Source of the DNA: Sandaracinaceae bacterium | GTDB taxonomy: Bacteria > Myxococcota_A > Polyangia > Polyangiales > Sandaracinaceae | Direction of reading: 5' to 3' | Assembly (NCBI GenBank): GCA_040218145.1 | Contig: JAVJQK010000065.1 | Span: forward strand, 1-64,000 | DNA length: 64,000 nt | Shown here: positions 9,849 to 18,379 of the stretch, piece after piece | Layout of the letters: every line of letters begins with the position of its first letter | How positions within the stretch are numbered: the stretch's first letter is position 1 | Position numbers and translations under genes: made by a program | Notes under the pieces: generated by a model | Databases searched by the model: none | What the model saw: the letters and a program-made list of their open reading frames with translations, nothing else | Told to the model about the DNA's origin: nothing

Positions 9849-10697
9849 TCACGGGCAGAGGACCTCCCACACGCGCGCCTGCGCCTCGGTGCGAAGCGCG
9901 CCTGGGCGGCGGAGGGCGAAGTAGCGCTGGCGCGGGAGGCCGTCGATGACGATCGCGCGCATGCGCCGAGGGGTCGGGCAGAAGTCGTTGACGATCGCGA
10001 GCCCGAGGCCGAGCGCGGCGAAGCGCAGCGTGAGCGGCCAGCCGCGCGCCTCGACGTCCACCTCCACCCGCGCGTCGGCGCCCGCCAGCCAGAGCTCGAT
10101 CGCCTCGCGCTGCGGCCGACCTCGGGGCGGCAAGACGAGGCGCTCTCCGTCGAGATCCCGCGCGCGCACGCGCCGACGCTTCGCGAGGCGGTGCCCGGCG
10201 GGCACCAGGAGCACGCTCGCGCTCTCGGCCATGGGCGCGCTCTCGAGATCCTCCGGGGGACGCGAGAGCGCGGCGACGCCGACGTCGGCCCGGCCTTCGC
10301 GGATGGCGCGCACGGTCGAGGCTCCGTCGAGCACGGTGGTGCGAAGCCGCTCGCCGCCGCGGACCAGCGGGGCGAGCGGGAGCAGGTAGAGCAGCGCGCC
10401 CTCCCCCGCGACCAGGTGGGGCGGGGTCTCGGCCGGCGCGCGACGGAGGCGCTGGCCGAAGCGCTCACAGCGCGCGAGCAGCTCCCGCCCGAAGGCGAGC
10501 ACCTCGCGGCCCTCGTCGGTCAAGACCAGGGCGCGCCCGCGCCGCTCGTAGAGGGTGACCTCCAGCTGCTCGCCCAGCTTCTTCACCTGTACGTGGAGCG
10601 CGGGCTGCGAGAGGTGGAGCGCTTCCGCCGCGCGGGTGAAGTTGAGATGCTCGGCGAAGACGACGAAGGCGCGGAGCCACTCGAGGTTGGGGGTCAT
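9849..10697 (-). CDS. LysR-family transcriptional regulator
   Basis: A DNA-binding regulator of 282 residues. The N-terminal winged helix-turn-helix is clear: LEWLRAFVVFAEHLNFTRAAEALHLSQPALHVQVKKLGEQL at about residues 4-45, followed by the RRGRALVLTDEGRE wing. Residues about 90-280 form the two-lobed ligand-binding domain, slightly shorter than usual. It is divergent from kptA, with 72 bp between their starts, which is the usual position of a LysR operator. Whether it controls kptA or itself is inference. The inducer is unknown. Confidence 0.92.
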   Translation of the reverse strand: MTPNLEWLRAFVVFAEHLNFTRAAEALHLSQPALHVQVKKLGEQLEVTLYERRGRALVLTDEGREVLAFGRELLARCERFGQRLRRAPAETPPHLVAGEGALLYLLPLAPLVRGGERLRTTVLDGASTVRAIREGRADVGVAALSRPPEDLESAPMAESASVLLVPAGHRLAKRRRVRARDLDGERLVLPPRGRPQREAIELWLAGADARVEVDVEARGWPLTLRFAALGLGLAIVNDFCPTPRRMRAIVIDGLPRQRYFALRRPGALRTEAQARVWEVLCP

Positions 10698-10769
10698 GAC
10701 TCACGTTTCGTGAAGGCTGCTCACAAACTACCACTTCTCGCGATAGACGACGAGGCGCACGTTCCTCTC

Positions 10770-10811
10770 ATGAACACAGCTCGCATGAATACAGCTCCAC
10801 TCATGAATACG
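10770..10811 (+). repeat. Tandem repeat carrying three in-frame start codons
   Basis: ATGAACACAGCTC (10770-10782), ATGAATACAGCTC (10785-10797) and ATGAATACG (10803-10811) are near-identical units that encode MNTA, MNTA and MNTK at the start of kptA. The spacing is a multiple of three, so any of the three could start the same protein. A slippage-type duplication is the simplest origin. Confidence 0.7.
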
Positions 10812-11411
10812 AAGAACGACATCCGGCGCAGCAAGAAGCTCTCGTGGCTCCTGCGCCACGGGGCCCGCGAGGTGGGCCTGCCCATGGACGCCGCGGGGTG
10901 GGTCTCCGTGCCCGAGGTCCTGCGCGCCCTGTCCATCACGCGCGCGCAGCTCGAGCACGCCGTGGCGACCAACCGCAAGCGGCGCCTCCAGCTCGACGGA
11001 GAGCGCGTGCGGGCCTGCCAGGGGCACAGCGCCGACGGCACGCCCGTGACGCTCGAGGCGCTCGAGGCGAGCTGGGTCACGCTCACGAGCGACGCGCTCG
11101 TGTGGCACGGCACCTCGCGCGGCGCGCTGGAGAGCATCGCCGCCGCCGGCCTCGTGCCCGCACAGCGCACGCACGTGCACCTCGCCGAGGCGCTCGAGAG
11201 CGTGATCGGCAAGCGCGCGGCGGTGGACGTCATGCTCGGCGTCGACCCGTCGCGGGTGCGCGCGGCGGGCGTCGGGCTCTTCACCGCGCCGAACGGGGTC
11301 ATCCTCGCGCGCCGCGTGCCGCGGGAGGCGATCGTGCGCCTCGAGCCGATGACGCGGCGGGCCCGGGCGGCCGCGGAGGCGCTGCGGGCGATCTTCGGCT
11401 TTGCGCCCTGA
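10770..11411 (+). CDS. kptA: RNA 2'-phosphotransferase (Tpt1/KptA family)
   Basis: Transfers a 2'-phosphate from RNA to NAD+, giving ADP-ribose 1''-2'' cyclic phosphate. In bacteria the natural RNA substrate is unclear, because tRNA splicing of the fungal type is absent. The product has 213 residues. Family landmarks are LSWLLRHGA (Arg-His pair), a WHGTSRGALESI motif, THVHLAEA, and a C-terminal ARRVPREAIVRLE strand. Three in-frame ATGs lie at 10770, 10785 and 10803, inside a short tandem repeat, so the exact start is uncertain. A GACGAGG lies 14 bases before the first. The open frame continues much further upstream, but that part overlaps other genes antisense and is not family-like. Confidence 0.88.
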   Translation: MNTARMNTAPLMNTKNDIRRSKKLSWLLRHGAREVGLPMDAAGWVSVPEVLRALSITRAQLEHAVATNRKRRLQLDGERVRACQGHSADGTPVTLEALEASWVTLTSDALVWHGTSRGALESIAAAGLVPAQRTHVHLAEALESVIGKRAAVDVMLGVDPSRVRAAGVGLFTAPNGVILARRVPREAIVRLEPMTRRARAAAEALRAIFGFAP

Positions 11412-11432
11412 GAACGGGGCTATCTTCGCCCT

Positions 11433-11882
11433 GTGCTGAAAGAGTTTCGCGAGTTCGCGATCAAGGGCAACGTCGTCGACATGGCGGTGGGCATCATCCT
11501 CGGCGCCGCGTTCACCGGCATCGTGCAGTCGCTCGTCGACGACATCCTGATGCCCGTGCTCGGCGTGCTCACGGGCGGCCTCGACTTCTCGTCCTACTTC
11601 GTCGTGCTGAAGCAGGGCAGCCCCGAGGCGCCCTACGCGACGCTGGCCGCGGCGCGCGAGTCGGGCGCGGCGGTGCTCGCGTGGGGAGAGCTGGTCAACG
11701 AGGCGGTCGCGTTCCTGCTCGTGGCCATCGCGCTCTTCTTCATGGTGCGCTGGATCAACCGGCTGCGTCGGCCGGACACGCCGCCCGCGGAGACCTCGAA
11801 GGCGTGCCCCTTCTGCAAGTCCCACATCGACGAGACGGCCACCCGCTGCCCGCAGTGCACGTCGCAGCTCGAGGCCGCGTAG
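11433..11882 (+). CDS. mscL: Large-conductance mechanosensitive channel with C-terminal zinc ribbon
   Basis: A pentameric inner-membrane tension valve that releases solutes on osmotic down-shock. The 149 residues start with a normal MscL N-terminus (EFREFAIKGNVVDMAVGIILGAAFTGIV, first membrane helix, about 3-40), a periplasmic loop, and a second membrane helix (EAVAFLLVAIALFFMVRWINRL, about 89-110). In place of the usual helical tail there is a double CxxC zinc ribbon (CPFC...CPQC, residues about 123-142). The GTG start lies 22 bp after kptA, so the two are probably co-transcribed. A strong hairpin follows the stop. Confidence 0.93.
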   Translation: MLKEFREFAIKGNVVDMAVGIILGAAFTGIVQSLVDDILMPVLGVLTGGLDFSSYFVVLKQGSPEAPYATLAAARESGAAVLAWGELVNEAVAFLLVAIALFFMVRWINRLRRPDTPPAETSKACPFCKSHIDETATRCPQCTSQLEAA

Positions 11883-11887
11883 CGAGA

Positions 11888-11924
11888 CGTGTCGCTCCCG
11901 ACGCGGCGCGCCGGGAGCGACACG
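11888..11924. terminator. Bidirectional stem-loop between convergent genes
   Basis: CGTGTCGCTCCCG (11888-11900) and CGGGAGCGACACG (11912-11924) form a perfect 13-bp stem with an 11-base loop between the stop of mscL and the stop of the minus-strand lipoprotein gene. There is no long T-run on either side. Confidence 0.6.
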
Positions 11925-11928
11925 GCGA

Positions 11929-12360
11929 TCACTCGCCGGCGCCGTTGATCTCGTCCTGGACGGCCGCGCACTCCTCCTGGTGCTCCATCGCGTAGCTCAT
12001 GATCGAGCAGCGCTGCGCTTCCGGGGAGAGCTGGTTGCACGTCGCGAGGTAGGCGTCGCGGTCGAGCGGCGGCGCCTGGTTGTTGCCGCCCATCTGCTCC
12101 TCGAGCTGCGCGCGGAGCGCCTGCACGGACGCGAACGCCTGCTCGCAGGTGGTGCCTTCGCCTTCGGCGGCCTCCTCGGCCGCGGGCGCCTCGGCCTCCT
12201 CCTCGGCGGGCGCCTCCTCTTCGGCGGCCTCCTCTTCGGCGGGCGCCTCGTCGGCGGGCGCCTCGGCCGCAGGCGGGGTCGTGGTCTCCTCCTCGGCGCC
12301 GCACGCGGACGCGAGGCAGAGCGAGAGGGCGACGAGCAAGAGTCGGGCGTCGAAGTTCAT
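11929..12360 (-). CDS. Small Ala/Glu-rich lipoprotein
   Basis: A 143-residue product with a lipoprotein signal peptide ending in LASAC (Cys20). Residues about 22-70 are low-complexity Ala/Glu/Pro. The C-terminal globular part (about 70-140) has four cysteines (TTCEQ, LATCNQL, QRCSIM, EECAAV) that could form two disulfides in the periplasm. GGAGACCTG precedes the ATG. Family not recognised. Confidence 0.75.
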   Translation of the reverse strand: MNFDARLLLVALSLCLASACGAEEETTTPPAAEAPADEAPAEEEAAEEEAPAEEEAEAPAAEEAAEGEGTTCEQAFASVQALRAQLEEQMGGNNQAPPLDRDAYLATCNQLSPEAQRCSIMSYAMEHQEECAAVQDEINGAGE

Positions 12361-12461
12361 CAGGTCTCCAGGGTCTCGGGTTTCTGGCCCACGCCTCGGG
12401 GTCGGGCGTGCTCCGCGCGCACTCTACGCGTTTCTCCCCTCGATTCCCCCCCTGGATGCGC

Positions 12462-13133
12462 TCACTGGTTCGGGAGCGTGATCACCTGGACGCGCGCCGA
12501 GTCCTGAAGGAACGCCAGCGGGAAGAACGGGATGAGGAACGCGGCCGCGATCGGCGCCCCGATGACGGCGGCGATGATCGGTCCCCACGGCGCGGAGAGG
12601 GCCATCGTGGTCGCGGCGAGGCTGAAGAAGACCCAGCCCAGGACCCGAAGAGCGCTGCGGTGGTCGTACGTCATCGTGATCGCCTGGCGGCCGGGATCGA
12701 GCGAGAACGGGTTGTGGTCGGCCAGGTTCGGGCCGCCGCCGCGGGGCTGCACGGAGAGCTCGTAGAGCCCCGGCGTGACCCGGATCGTGCAAGGCGCGGA
12801 GCACGGCGCGGGGTCCGGCCCACCGTCGAGGGAGCGGAGGTGGAGCCGGAGCGGCGTCTCGCCGACCGGGAGCACGTGCACGAGCGCTTCGTCCGCGGGC
12901 ACGAGCGCCTCGACGCGGCCGTAGCCCTCGGGGGCGGCGAGCGCGTCGGAGCCGGGCGCTTGCCAGCCGCCCGGCGTCTCCTCGTCCGGGACCGGCTCGG
13001 GAGGCGCGTCGGGCGGGGGCGCGCCGTACCCTCCCGGGGGCGCGGGCACGTCCTGCGCCGACACCGGACCGGTCGGAACGAAGACGGCCCCCACTAGCAG
13101 GGTCGCGAGCGAAGCGAGCGCGAGCTGTCTCAA
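12462..13133 (-). CDS. PEGA-like exported membrane protein coupled to the kinase gene
   Basis: A 223-residue product starting at TTG 13133, whose last two bases overlap the TGA of the upstream kinase gene (TTGA). GGAG sits 5 bases before the TTG, which supports this start and translational coupling. The signal peptide (LALASLATLLVGAVFVPTGPVSA) is followed by a Pro/Gly-rich stretch. Next comes a PEGA-like segment (CSAPCTIRVTPGLYELSVQP). Two hydrophobic C-terminal segments (ALRVLGWVFFSLAATTMAL and IIAAVIGAPIAAAFLIPFFP) suggest a membrane-anchored periplasmic domain. PEGA-like proteins are often found beside Ser/Thr kinases in myxobacteria. Function unknown. Confidence 0.68.
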   Translation of the reverse strand: MRQLALASLATLLVGAVFVPTGPVSAQDVPAPPGGYGAPPPDAPPEPVPDEETPGGWQAPGSDALAAPEGYGRVEALVPADEALVHVLPVGETPLRLHLRSLDGGPDPAPCSAPCTIRVTPGLYELSVQPRGGGPNLADHNPFSLDPGRQAITMTYDHRSALRVLGWVFFSLAATTMALSAPWGPIIAAVIGAPIAAAFLIPFFPLAFLQDSARVQVITLPNQ

Positions 13134-16100
13134 ATCAACTCCGCGAACGCGCGCCCGAATTCGAGCGGCGTCGGTCGATCTTTCCACTCGCGACCGGTCG
13201 CGGCGCGCATGAGCTTGACCAGCCCCGCGGGGTAGCTCGACAGGTCTGCGTTCTCGAGCGGGTCCTCGCGCATGTGCGCGACGATGCGCTGGCGCGGGTC
13301 CTCGATCTCGTCGAAGAACGTGCGCCCCGTCGTCACGTTGTAGATCGTGCCCGCGAGCGCGTAGACGTCCGCGCGCCCGTCGAGCTCCACCGGATCGAGC
13401 ACCTGCTCGGGCGCGATGTAGCCCGGCGTGCCCGCGACGAACTTGCCGCCGACGTCCGCCTCGACCCGCGTCGCGCGGACCATGCCGAAGTCGATGAGCA
13501 CGGTGGCGAGCGGCTGCGCGGCGGCCGGGTCGCGGTGCTTGTCGGGATCGAACCGCTGCCCCCCCGCGAGCGGGAGGCGCAGCCACAGGTTCGCGGGCTT
13601 GATGTCCCGGTGCACCAGACCCGCGCCGTGCAGCGCCGTCAGACCTGCGCATGTCTCATTGACCACGCGGCGCAGCTCGAAGAGCGTCATCAGGCGCGCG
13701 GTCGAGTACATCTTGAGGTCCGCGCCGATGAGGTACTCGAGCACCAGGTAGGGCACCTCGTCCTCGACGCCGCGGTCGATGATGTTCGCGACGTTCGGGT
13801 GGTAGAGCCCGGCGAGCGCGCGCGCCTCGTCGTGGAAGGACGCGAGGATCTTCTCGCGCTCGGACTCCGTCGCGCTCGCGAGCACGTCGGCCTTCGGGAT
13901 CTTGAGCACGAAGAAGCGGTCCGCGCCCGGCTTGCGAACGAGCCAGACGCTGCCGATGCCGCCCTCACCCAGCGGCTTGATCAGCTCGTAGCCGACGATC
14001 TTCTTCTTCGTCTTCTGCTTGGTCGGCGGCGGCGGCGGGGTGCGCTTCATGGCCGCGCTCACCGACGCCTCGACGAGCGACGAGGCCATCGGCCCGAGCG
14101 ACGCGAACCACACCTCGAGGAGCGCGGGCTCGCGGCGCCGGATGGCGCGCGCCACGACCGAGGCCATGCGAGGCGCGTTCTCCTTGCTGCGCCCCGAGCC
14201 GTCGGCGGAGGCCTGCTCGGCCGCGTGGAGCGCGCGCACCGGATCGGCGAGCGCCCCCTGCAGACGCTCGGCCGCGATGACGAGCTGGAGACAGAGCGCC
14301 TCGAGGTCGGGCAGCGGGCCCTTCGCCTCCTTGAACTCGTCGAGCGCGCGGGCGAGGTCGAGCAGCGACTCGCCCAGCTCCGTGCCGTCCGCCTTGAGCT
14401 CTCCGAGCGACGCGCGCACCGCGGGACCCCACGCGCCGTTGGCCTGCCCCGAGGACAGCGCCTTGCGGGTCTGGTCCGCGAGCGCGCAGCAGCGCTCGAG
14501 CGCGCCGTCCGCGATCATCGGGAGCGCGGTCGCGAGGCGCTGGAGGATCGCGGGGCGATCGATGACGAGCGCCCACCACGCCGCGAACGGGCCGAGCCAC
14601 GCCACGTCGTCGACCTCGCCGAGCGCGGTGCCGCGCGTGGTGTCGACCAGCCGCCAGAAGAGCGCGCTCAGCGCCGACTCGAGCGGCGGGGGGAGCTCGC
14701 GCGAGCCGTCGGCGAGCCCGTCGAGCTTGCGCAGCCACCGACAGGTCTCGTGCGCGGTCGGACCGCTGCCGGGGCCGAGGTCGCTGTCCTGCCCGCAGGC
14801 GTCGAGCGCGTAGCCGCCGATCTTGAGCGCGAGCACCTCGAGGGCGACGTCGAACCCCTCCTCGGTGTCGGCCTCGGCCCGCCGCTCGCGCACGATGTCG
14901 AGCAGCTCCGCCGGCGCGCGCGCGACCAGCTCCCAGGTCTCCTCGAGGTTCGGCTCCGCGATGGGATCGCCCTGCGGCCGGGTCGCCAGCATCGGGCCCC
15001 AGAGCCTCAGCGCGAGCGAGCGCGCGCAGCCCTCGAAGGCGTTCATCGCCGACGCCCGGTGCCGCACCGAGCCCGGCCCGAGCACGATGCGACGCGCCTC
15101 CGAGAAGGTGGCGGCGAGGGTGCCGGCGAAGCGCGCCGCCCGCGCGTCGGCCTCTTCGTCGTCGTACTGCGCGGCGAGCCGGACGAGGTTCTCCAGGCCC
15201 AGCTCGATGTCGAGCGGGTCGCGCTCCGCGTCGTCGACCGGGTCGGTGACCGCGATGGTCTCGAGCCAGCGGCGCCAATCGTCGACGCCCTCCACCCGCT
15301 CGTGGCGGGCGCGCTGACGCAGGTCGCGCCACGGCTTCTCCACCGCGTCGCGCTCACCCCGCCGCCAGAGCGTGGCGAGACCGCGGGCCAGCGCCCGGGC
15401 GGCCACCGCGCCTCCGTCTCCCTCGACGATGCGCTTCGAGAGGCGCCGCCAGAGATCGGGCCGCTCGTGCAGCAGATACGGCGTCGCGGCCGCGGCCGCC
15501 GCCAGCACCCAGTCCTCGTTCTCCGGCGCGTCGATGATCGCCTCGAGCTGGTGGCCGAGGAAGATCAGGCGCTCTGCGGGCAGCGAGGCGAAGGCGGTCA
15601 GCGCCCGCTGGCGCAGCACCGGGGTCGCGCCGTGCACCCAGTCGAGCAAGGTGCCCTCGAGCGGCTCGAAGGCGCCCGCGAGCCGGCCGAACGAGCGCGC
15701 GGCGTGGATCCAGACGAGCGGCTCGGGGTGCAGCAGCAGCGGCTGGAGCGCCTGGAGGGTCCGGCCGACGAGCTGCGGATCGGTCATCGGCGGCATGCCG
15801 CAGACCGACACCTCGAGCGAGCGCGCCGCGAGCACGCGGCCTCGCAAGGAGCCCCGCGCGGGGCGGCCGACGACGGCCTCGAAGGTCTCGCTCGAGCCCC
15901 AGATCCACTTGCCCAGCTCGGGCAGCTGAAGCGCGCGGGAGCCAGCCTCCCAGAGCAGGATCTCCATGCGGGCCGCGGCGTCGAAGCTCTCCGGGTCATC
16001 GAGCGCGCCGAGGAGCGGCGCGCAGCGCAGCGCGTCCTCGAGCGGCCCCTGAACGATGCGGTTGCGCGCGACGAACAGCGCCCGCTCGCCGTGCTCGGGG

Positions 16101-16423
16101 TGTCCGGCCGCGGCGGAGAGGATGGGCGCCAGCCGGGCGTCGCTCCGGGGCGCGTTGGCGGCGCACCAGAGGAAGACGAGGTCCGCCTCCGGCCCGTCGA
16201 AGGCGCCGCGGAAGTCCTTCGGCGCGCCGCTCTCGTTCGTCCAGCCGCGGAGCGCCTCGTCGGCGCCGTTCGCGGCCTCGATCGCGTGCTTGGGCAGCGT
16301 GGTCCCGGACTCGAAGCGGCCACTTCGCCAGGCGTCGTGCAGGGCTCGCGAGAGCTCCGGCGAACGCTGGAGCTCGTCCTGGAGCGCGCGGAGGACGAGC
16401 TGGACCTGATCGAAGCTGCTCAC
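13130..16423 (-). CDS. Serine/threonine protein kinase with large helical N-terminal region
   Basis: A 1097-residue cytoplasmic protein starting at GTG. Residues about 1-800 are alpha-helical and Ala/Leu/Glu-rich, resembling HEAT- or armadillo-like repeats, with no recognised motif. The kinase domain is at the C-terminus (about 815-1097): glycine loop GEGGIGSV, lysine in FVLKIPK, catalytic HRDIKPANL, DFG in LIDFGMV, and APE in GYIAPEQ, so all catalytic residues are present. This order is unusual: most bacterial kinases of this type have the kinase domain first and a membrane segment after it. I see no membrane helix. Its stop overlaps the start of the PEGA-like protein gene. Confidence 0.88.
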   Translation of the reverse strand: MSSFDQVQLVLRALQDELQRSPELSRALHDAWRSGRFESGTTLPKHAIEAANGADEALRGWTNESGAPKDFRGAFDGPEADLVFLWCAANAPRSDARLAPILSAAAGHPEHGERALFVARNRIVQGPLEDALRCAPLLGALDDPESFDAAARMEILLWEAGSRALQLPELGKWIWGSSETFEAVVGRPARGSLRGRVLAARSLEVSVCGMPPMTDPQLVGRTLQALQPLLLHPEPLVWIHAARSFGRLAGAFEPLEGTLLDWVHGATPVLRQRALTAFASLPAERLIFLGHQLEAIIDAPENEDWVLAAAAAATPYLLHERPDLWRRLSKRIVEGDGGAVAARALARGLATLWRRGERDAVEKPWRDLRQRARHERVEGVDDWRRWLETIAVTDPVDDAERDPLDIELGLENLVRLAAQYDDEEADARAARFAGTLAATFSEARRIVLGPGSVRHRASAMNAFEGCARSLALRLWGPMLATRPQGDPIAEPNLEETWELVARAPAELLDIVRERRAEADTEEGFDVALEVLALKIGGYALDACGQDSDLGPGSGPTAHETCRWLRKLDGLADGSRELPPPLESALSALFWRLVDTTRGTALGEVDDVAWLGPFAAWWALVIDRPAILQRLATALPMIADGALERCCALADQTRKALSSGQANGAWGPAVRASLGELKADGTELGESLLDLARALDEFKEAKGPLPDLEALCLQLVIAAERLQGALADPVRALHAAEQASADGSGRSKENAPRMASVVARAIRRREPALLEVWFASLGPMASSLVEASVSAAMKRTPPPPPTKQKTKKKIVGYELIKPLGEGGIGSVWLVRKPGADRFFVLKIPKADVLASATESEREKILASFHDEARALAGLYHPNVANIIDRGVEDEVPYLVLEYLIGADLKMYSTARLMTLFELRRVVNETCAGLTALHGAGLVHRDIKPANLWLRLPLAGGQRFDPDKHRDPAAAQPLATVLIDFGMVRATRVEADVGGKFVAGTPGYIAPEQVLDPVELDGRADVYALAGTIYNVTTGRTFFDEIEDPRQRIVAHMREDPLENADLSSYPAGLVKLMRAATGREWKDRPTPLEFGRAFAELI

Positions 16424-16475
16424 GGGGTAGCGCCATCCTACACGCCTCCCATGGGGACCCGAAAGATGCGTGTCG

Positions 16476-17684
16476 TCAGCGCCGCCGCCCCTGGGCGATC
16501 CAGGTCTCGAGGAGCTGGATGGCCTCCGGCGAGACGCTCGGCAGGCCCAGCGGCATGCCGAGGACGTCTCCCGACGGCAGGCCGGCCTCCTCGAGCTGGC
16601 GGGCGCGCAGGCTCGCGACCACGAGGGGCAGGGTCTCGCCGCCGGGCAGGGTGACCTCGCGGAAGACGCTGCGGCGACGTCCCTCGAACAGAGCGCCGCT
16701 CCGGAGCGCCTCGTAGCTCGCCAGGTCGAGGCCGCGGCCCTCGAAGCCGAGGCCGCCCGTGTTGCCCGGCCCGCCGTCGCCGATGGCGTAGCCCGGGTCG
16801 GAGTGGCAGTGCCAGCAGGTGTCGTGGAAGAGCGCCGCGTCCACCTCCTCCCAGGTCACCTCGCGCGACAGGAGCGGGAGCCGGGGCGGGAGCGGGCGGC
16901 GCACGTCGATCTCCGTGGACGCCCGGAGGTACGCCGCGACGTCCCGCGCCTCGGCCGCGCTCAGGTCGGTCGGCGGCATCTCGGTCCGTGGGTGCAGCGA
17001 GGCCGGGTCGACGAGCCAGTCCACGAGGGTCGCGGGCATGCGCGCCGCGGCGAAGGCCAGGTCGGGGGCGAGGCGACGCGCGCGCGCGAAGGCTTCCCCG
17101 CCGACGCCGGCCGCGCCGCGCGTGGGGAGGGGCTCGCCCCCGAGGGTGTGGCACTGCCCGCACGGGCGCGCCGCGACCGCCTCGCGCCCCCGCGCGGGGT
17201 CGCCGCCCGTCGCGCTCGGCGCGCGGGGCGGGGCGAGGGCGGACGCGACATCGCGCGCGTCGCGGGCGTCCAGCGGGAGCCGCGGCATGGTCGCCTCGAG
17301 GTGCGGCCGGAGATCGACGGGCCGCTGCAGGTATTCTGCGATCCACGCCGCGTCGAGGCGCGAGGCGCCCGCGAGGTCGGGCGCGTCGGGGAGGCTGTGC
17401 AGGCTCGCTCGCCACCCCGCGAGGATCTCCGGCGGCGCCTCGACCCGGCCCGCGCGCACGTCGCGGTGGCAGCCCACGCAGTCCCTCTCCGCCGCGGCCG
17501 GCGGGCCCGCGCCCGCGTGGCAGCGGCTGCACTCGAAGCGGACGAGGAGCGCGCGACCGCGCGCCGCGTCGCCGATGGGAGCCGGCGGCTCGGGCTCGAC
17601 CGATGTTGTGGGCACGGGAGGCGTGGGCGCGGCGCCGTCGCACGCGACCAGGAGCAGGCAGAGGAGCCCGAGCGGGGGCCGCAT
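16476..17684 (-). CDS. Tetraheme cytochrome c lipoprotein
   Basis: A 402-residue exported electron-transfer protein. The lipobox is LLVAC (Cys14). Four CxxCH heme sites are visible: CSRCH and CVGCH close together near the N-terminus, CGQCH near residue 170, and CWHCH near residue 290. LDARDARDVASAL and LSAAEARDVAAYLRAS resemble class I cytochrome c C-terminal helices with distal Met in TMPRLPL and TEMPPT. The start ATG overlaps the upstream gene's stop by one base (TGATG). It probably carries electrons at the outer or inner membrane surface. The redox partner is not visible here. Confidence 0.85.
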   Translation of the reverse strand: MRPPLGLLCLLLVACDGAAPTPPVPTTSVEPEPPAPIGDAARGRALLVRFECSRCHAGAGPPAAAERDCVGCHRDVRAGRVEAPPEILAGWRASLHSLPDAPDLAGASRLDAAWIAEYLQRPVDLRPHLEATMPRLPLDARDARDVASALAPPRAPSATGGDPARGREAVAARPCGQCHTLGGEPLPTRGAAGVGGEAFARARRLAPDLAFAAARMPATLVDWLVDPASLHPRTEMPPTDLSAAEARDVAAYLRASTEIDVRRPLPPRLPLLSREVTWEEVDAALFHDTCWHCHSDPGYAIGDGGPGNTGGLGFEGRGLDLASYEALRSGALFEGRRRSVFREVTLPGGETLPLVVASLRARQLEEAGLPSGDVLGMPLGLPSVSPEAIQLLETWIAQGRRR

Positions 17685-18316
17685 CAGCTGGCGGGGAACG
17701 ACGGGCAGATGCCGCGCTGCTCGCGGCGGGTCATCGCCTCGCAGGCGCGGCGCGCGCGGTCTCGGAGCGCCGTGCGTCCGAGCGCGTCCTGCGAGCGGGA
17801 CAGGGCCGCGTAGCCGTAGGCGTCGGGCATCACGTCGTCCTCCGCGAGCCGGGCGAGGATCGTGACCGCCTCCTGGTGGCGCCCCACCTGGTCGAGCGCC
17901 TCCGCGTAGCGCGCCTGGTCGATGGGGTCGTCGCTCCGCGCGAGTCGCTCGAGGGTGGTGACCGCCCAGTCGAGGTGCTCGCGGCGCGCGTCGGCGGAGA
18001 CGTGCCCCGGCGTGCGCCAGCGCCTCCGATCGACGGCCCCGTGGAGGCGCACCGCGCTGACCGCGACGACGCGGCGCAGGCGGTTGCCGAGGTGGAGCGC
18101 GCGGCCCGGCGACGCGTCCGTGTTCCGCTCGAGGTCGCGCAGCGTGCGGCCGGCCACCCGGAAGGCGCGGCGCAGGTGCCCGCTCCGCATCAGGCGCTCC
18201 GCGCGCGCGGTCTTCACCGCCTCTTGTCGGAGCTCGATCTCCATCTCGTTGAAGCACGCCGACGCGGGCGCCGGCGCGAGCCCGAGCGCCAGCAGCGCGA
18301 TCAGTGTCCGTCCCAT
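17684..18316 (-). CDS. Exported TPR-like protein
   Basis: A 210-residue product. The N-terminal signal peptide (TLIALLALGLAPAPASA) is followed by helical repeats; YAEALDQVGRHQEAVTILARLAEDD is TPR-like. The C-terminal part has CEAMTRREQRGICPSF with two cysteines. It overlaps the cytochrome gene by one base and so is probably its operon partner, perhaps in assembly or scaffolding (inference). Specific family not recognised. Confidence 0.7.
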   Translation of the reverse strand: MGRTLIALLALGLAPAPASACFNEMEIELRQEAVKTARAERLMRSGHLRRAFRVAGRTLRDLERNTDASPGRALHLGNRLRRVVAVSAVRLHGAVDRRRWRTPGHVSADARREHLDWAVTTLERLARSDDPIDQARYAEALDQVGRHQEAVTILARLAEDDVMPDAYGYAALSRSQDALGRTALRDRARRACEAMTRREQRGICPSFPAS

Positions 18317-18379
18317 GGGCTTCCCTCCACGCCCGCATCGACAGCGAGCGGCCGTGGAGGTTCCGAGACGATCACCGCG

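Noticed and set aside
9372-10769. kptA as the end of a 679-codon protein
   Set aside because: The upstream codons lie antisense to the zinc-ribbon and LysR genes and have no family resemblance. KptA is normally about 180-215 residues.
13274-16654. 1126-codon plus-strand frame opposite the kinase gene
   Set aside because: The minus strand has a complete kinase domain. The opposite frame has only Arg/Glu/Ala-rich sequence.
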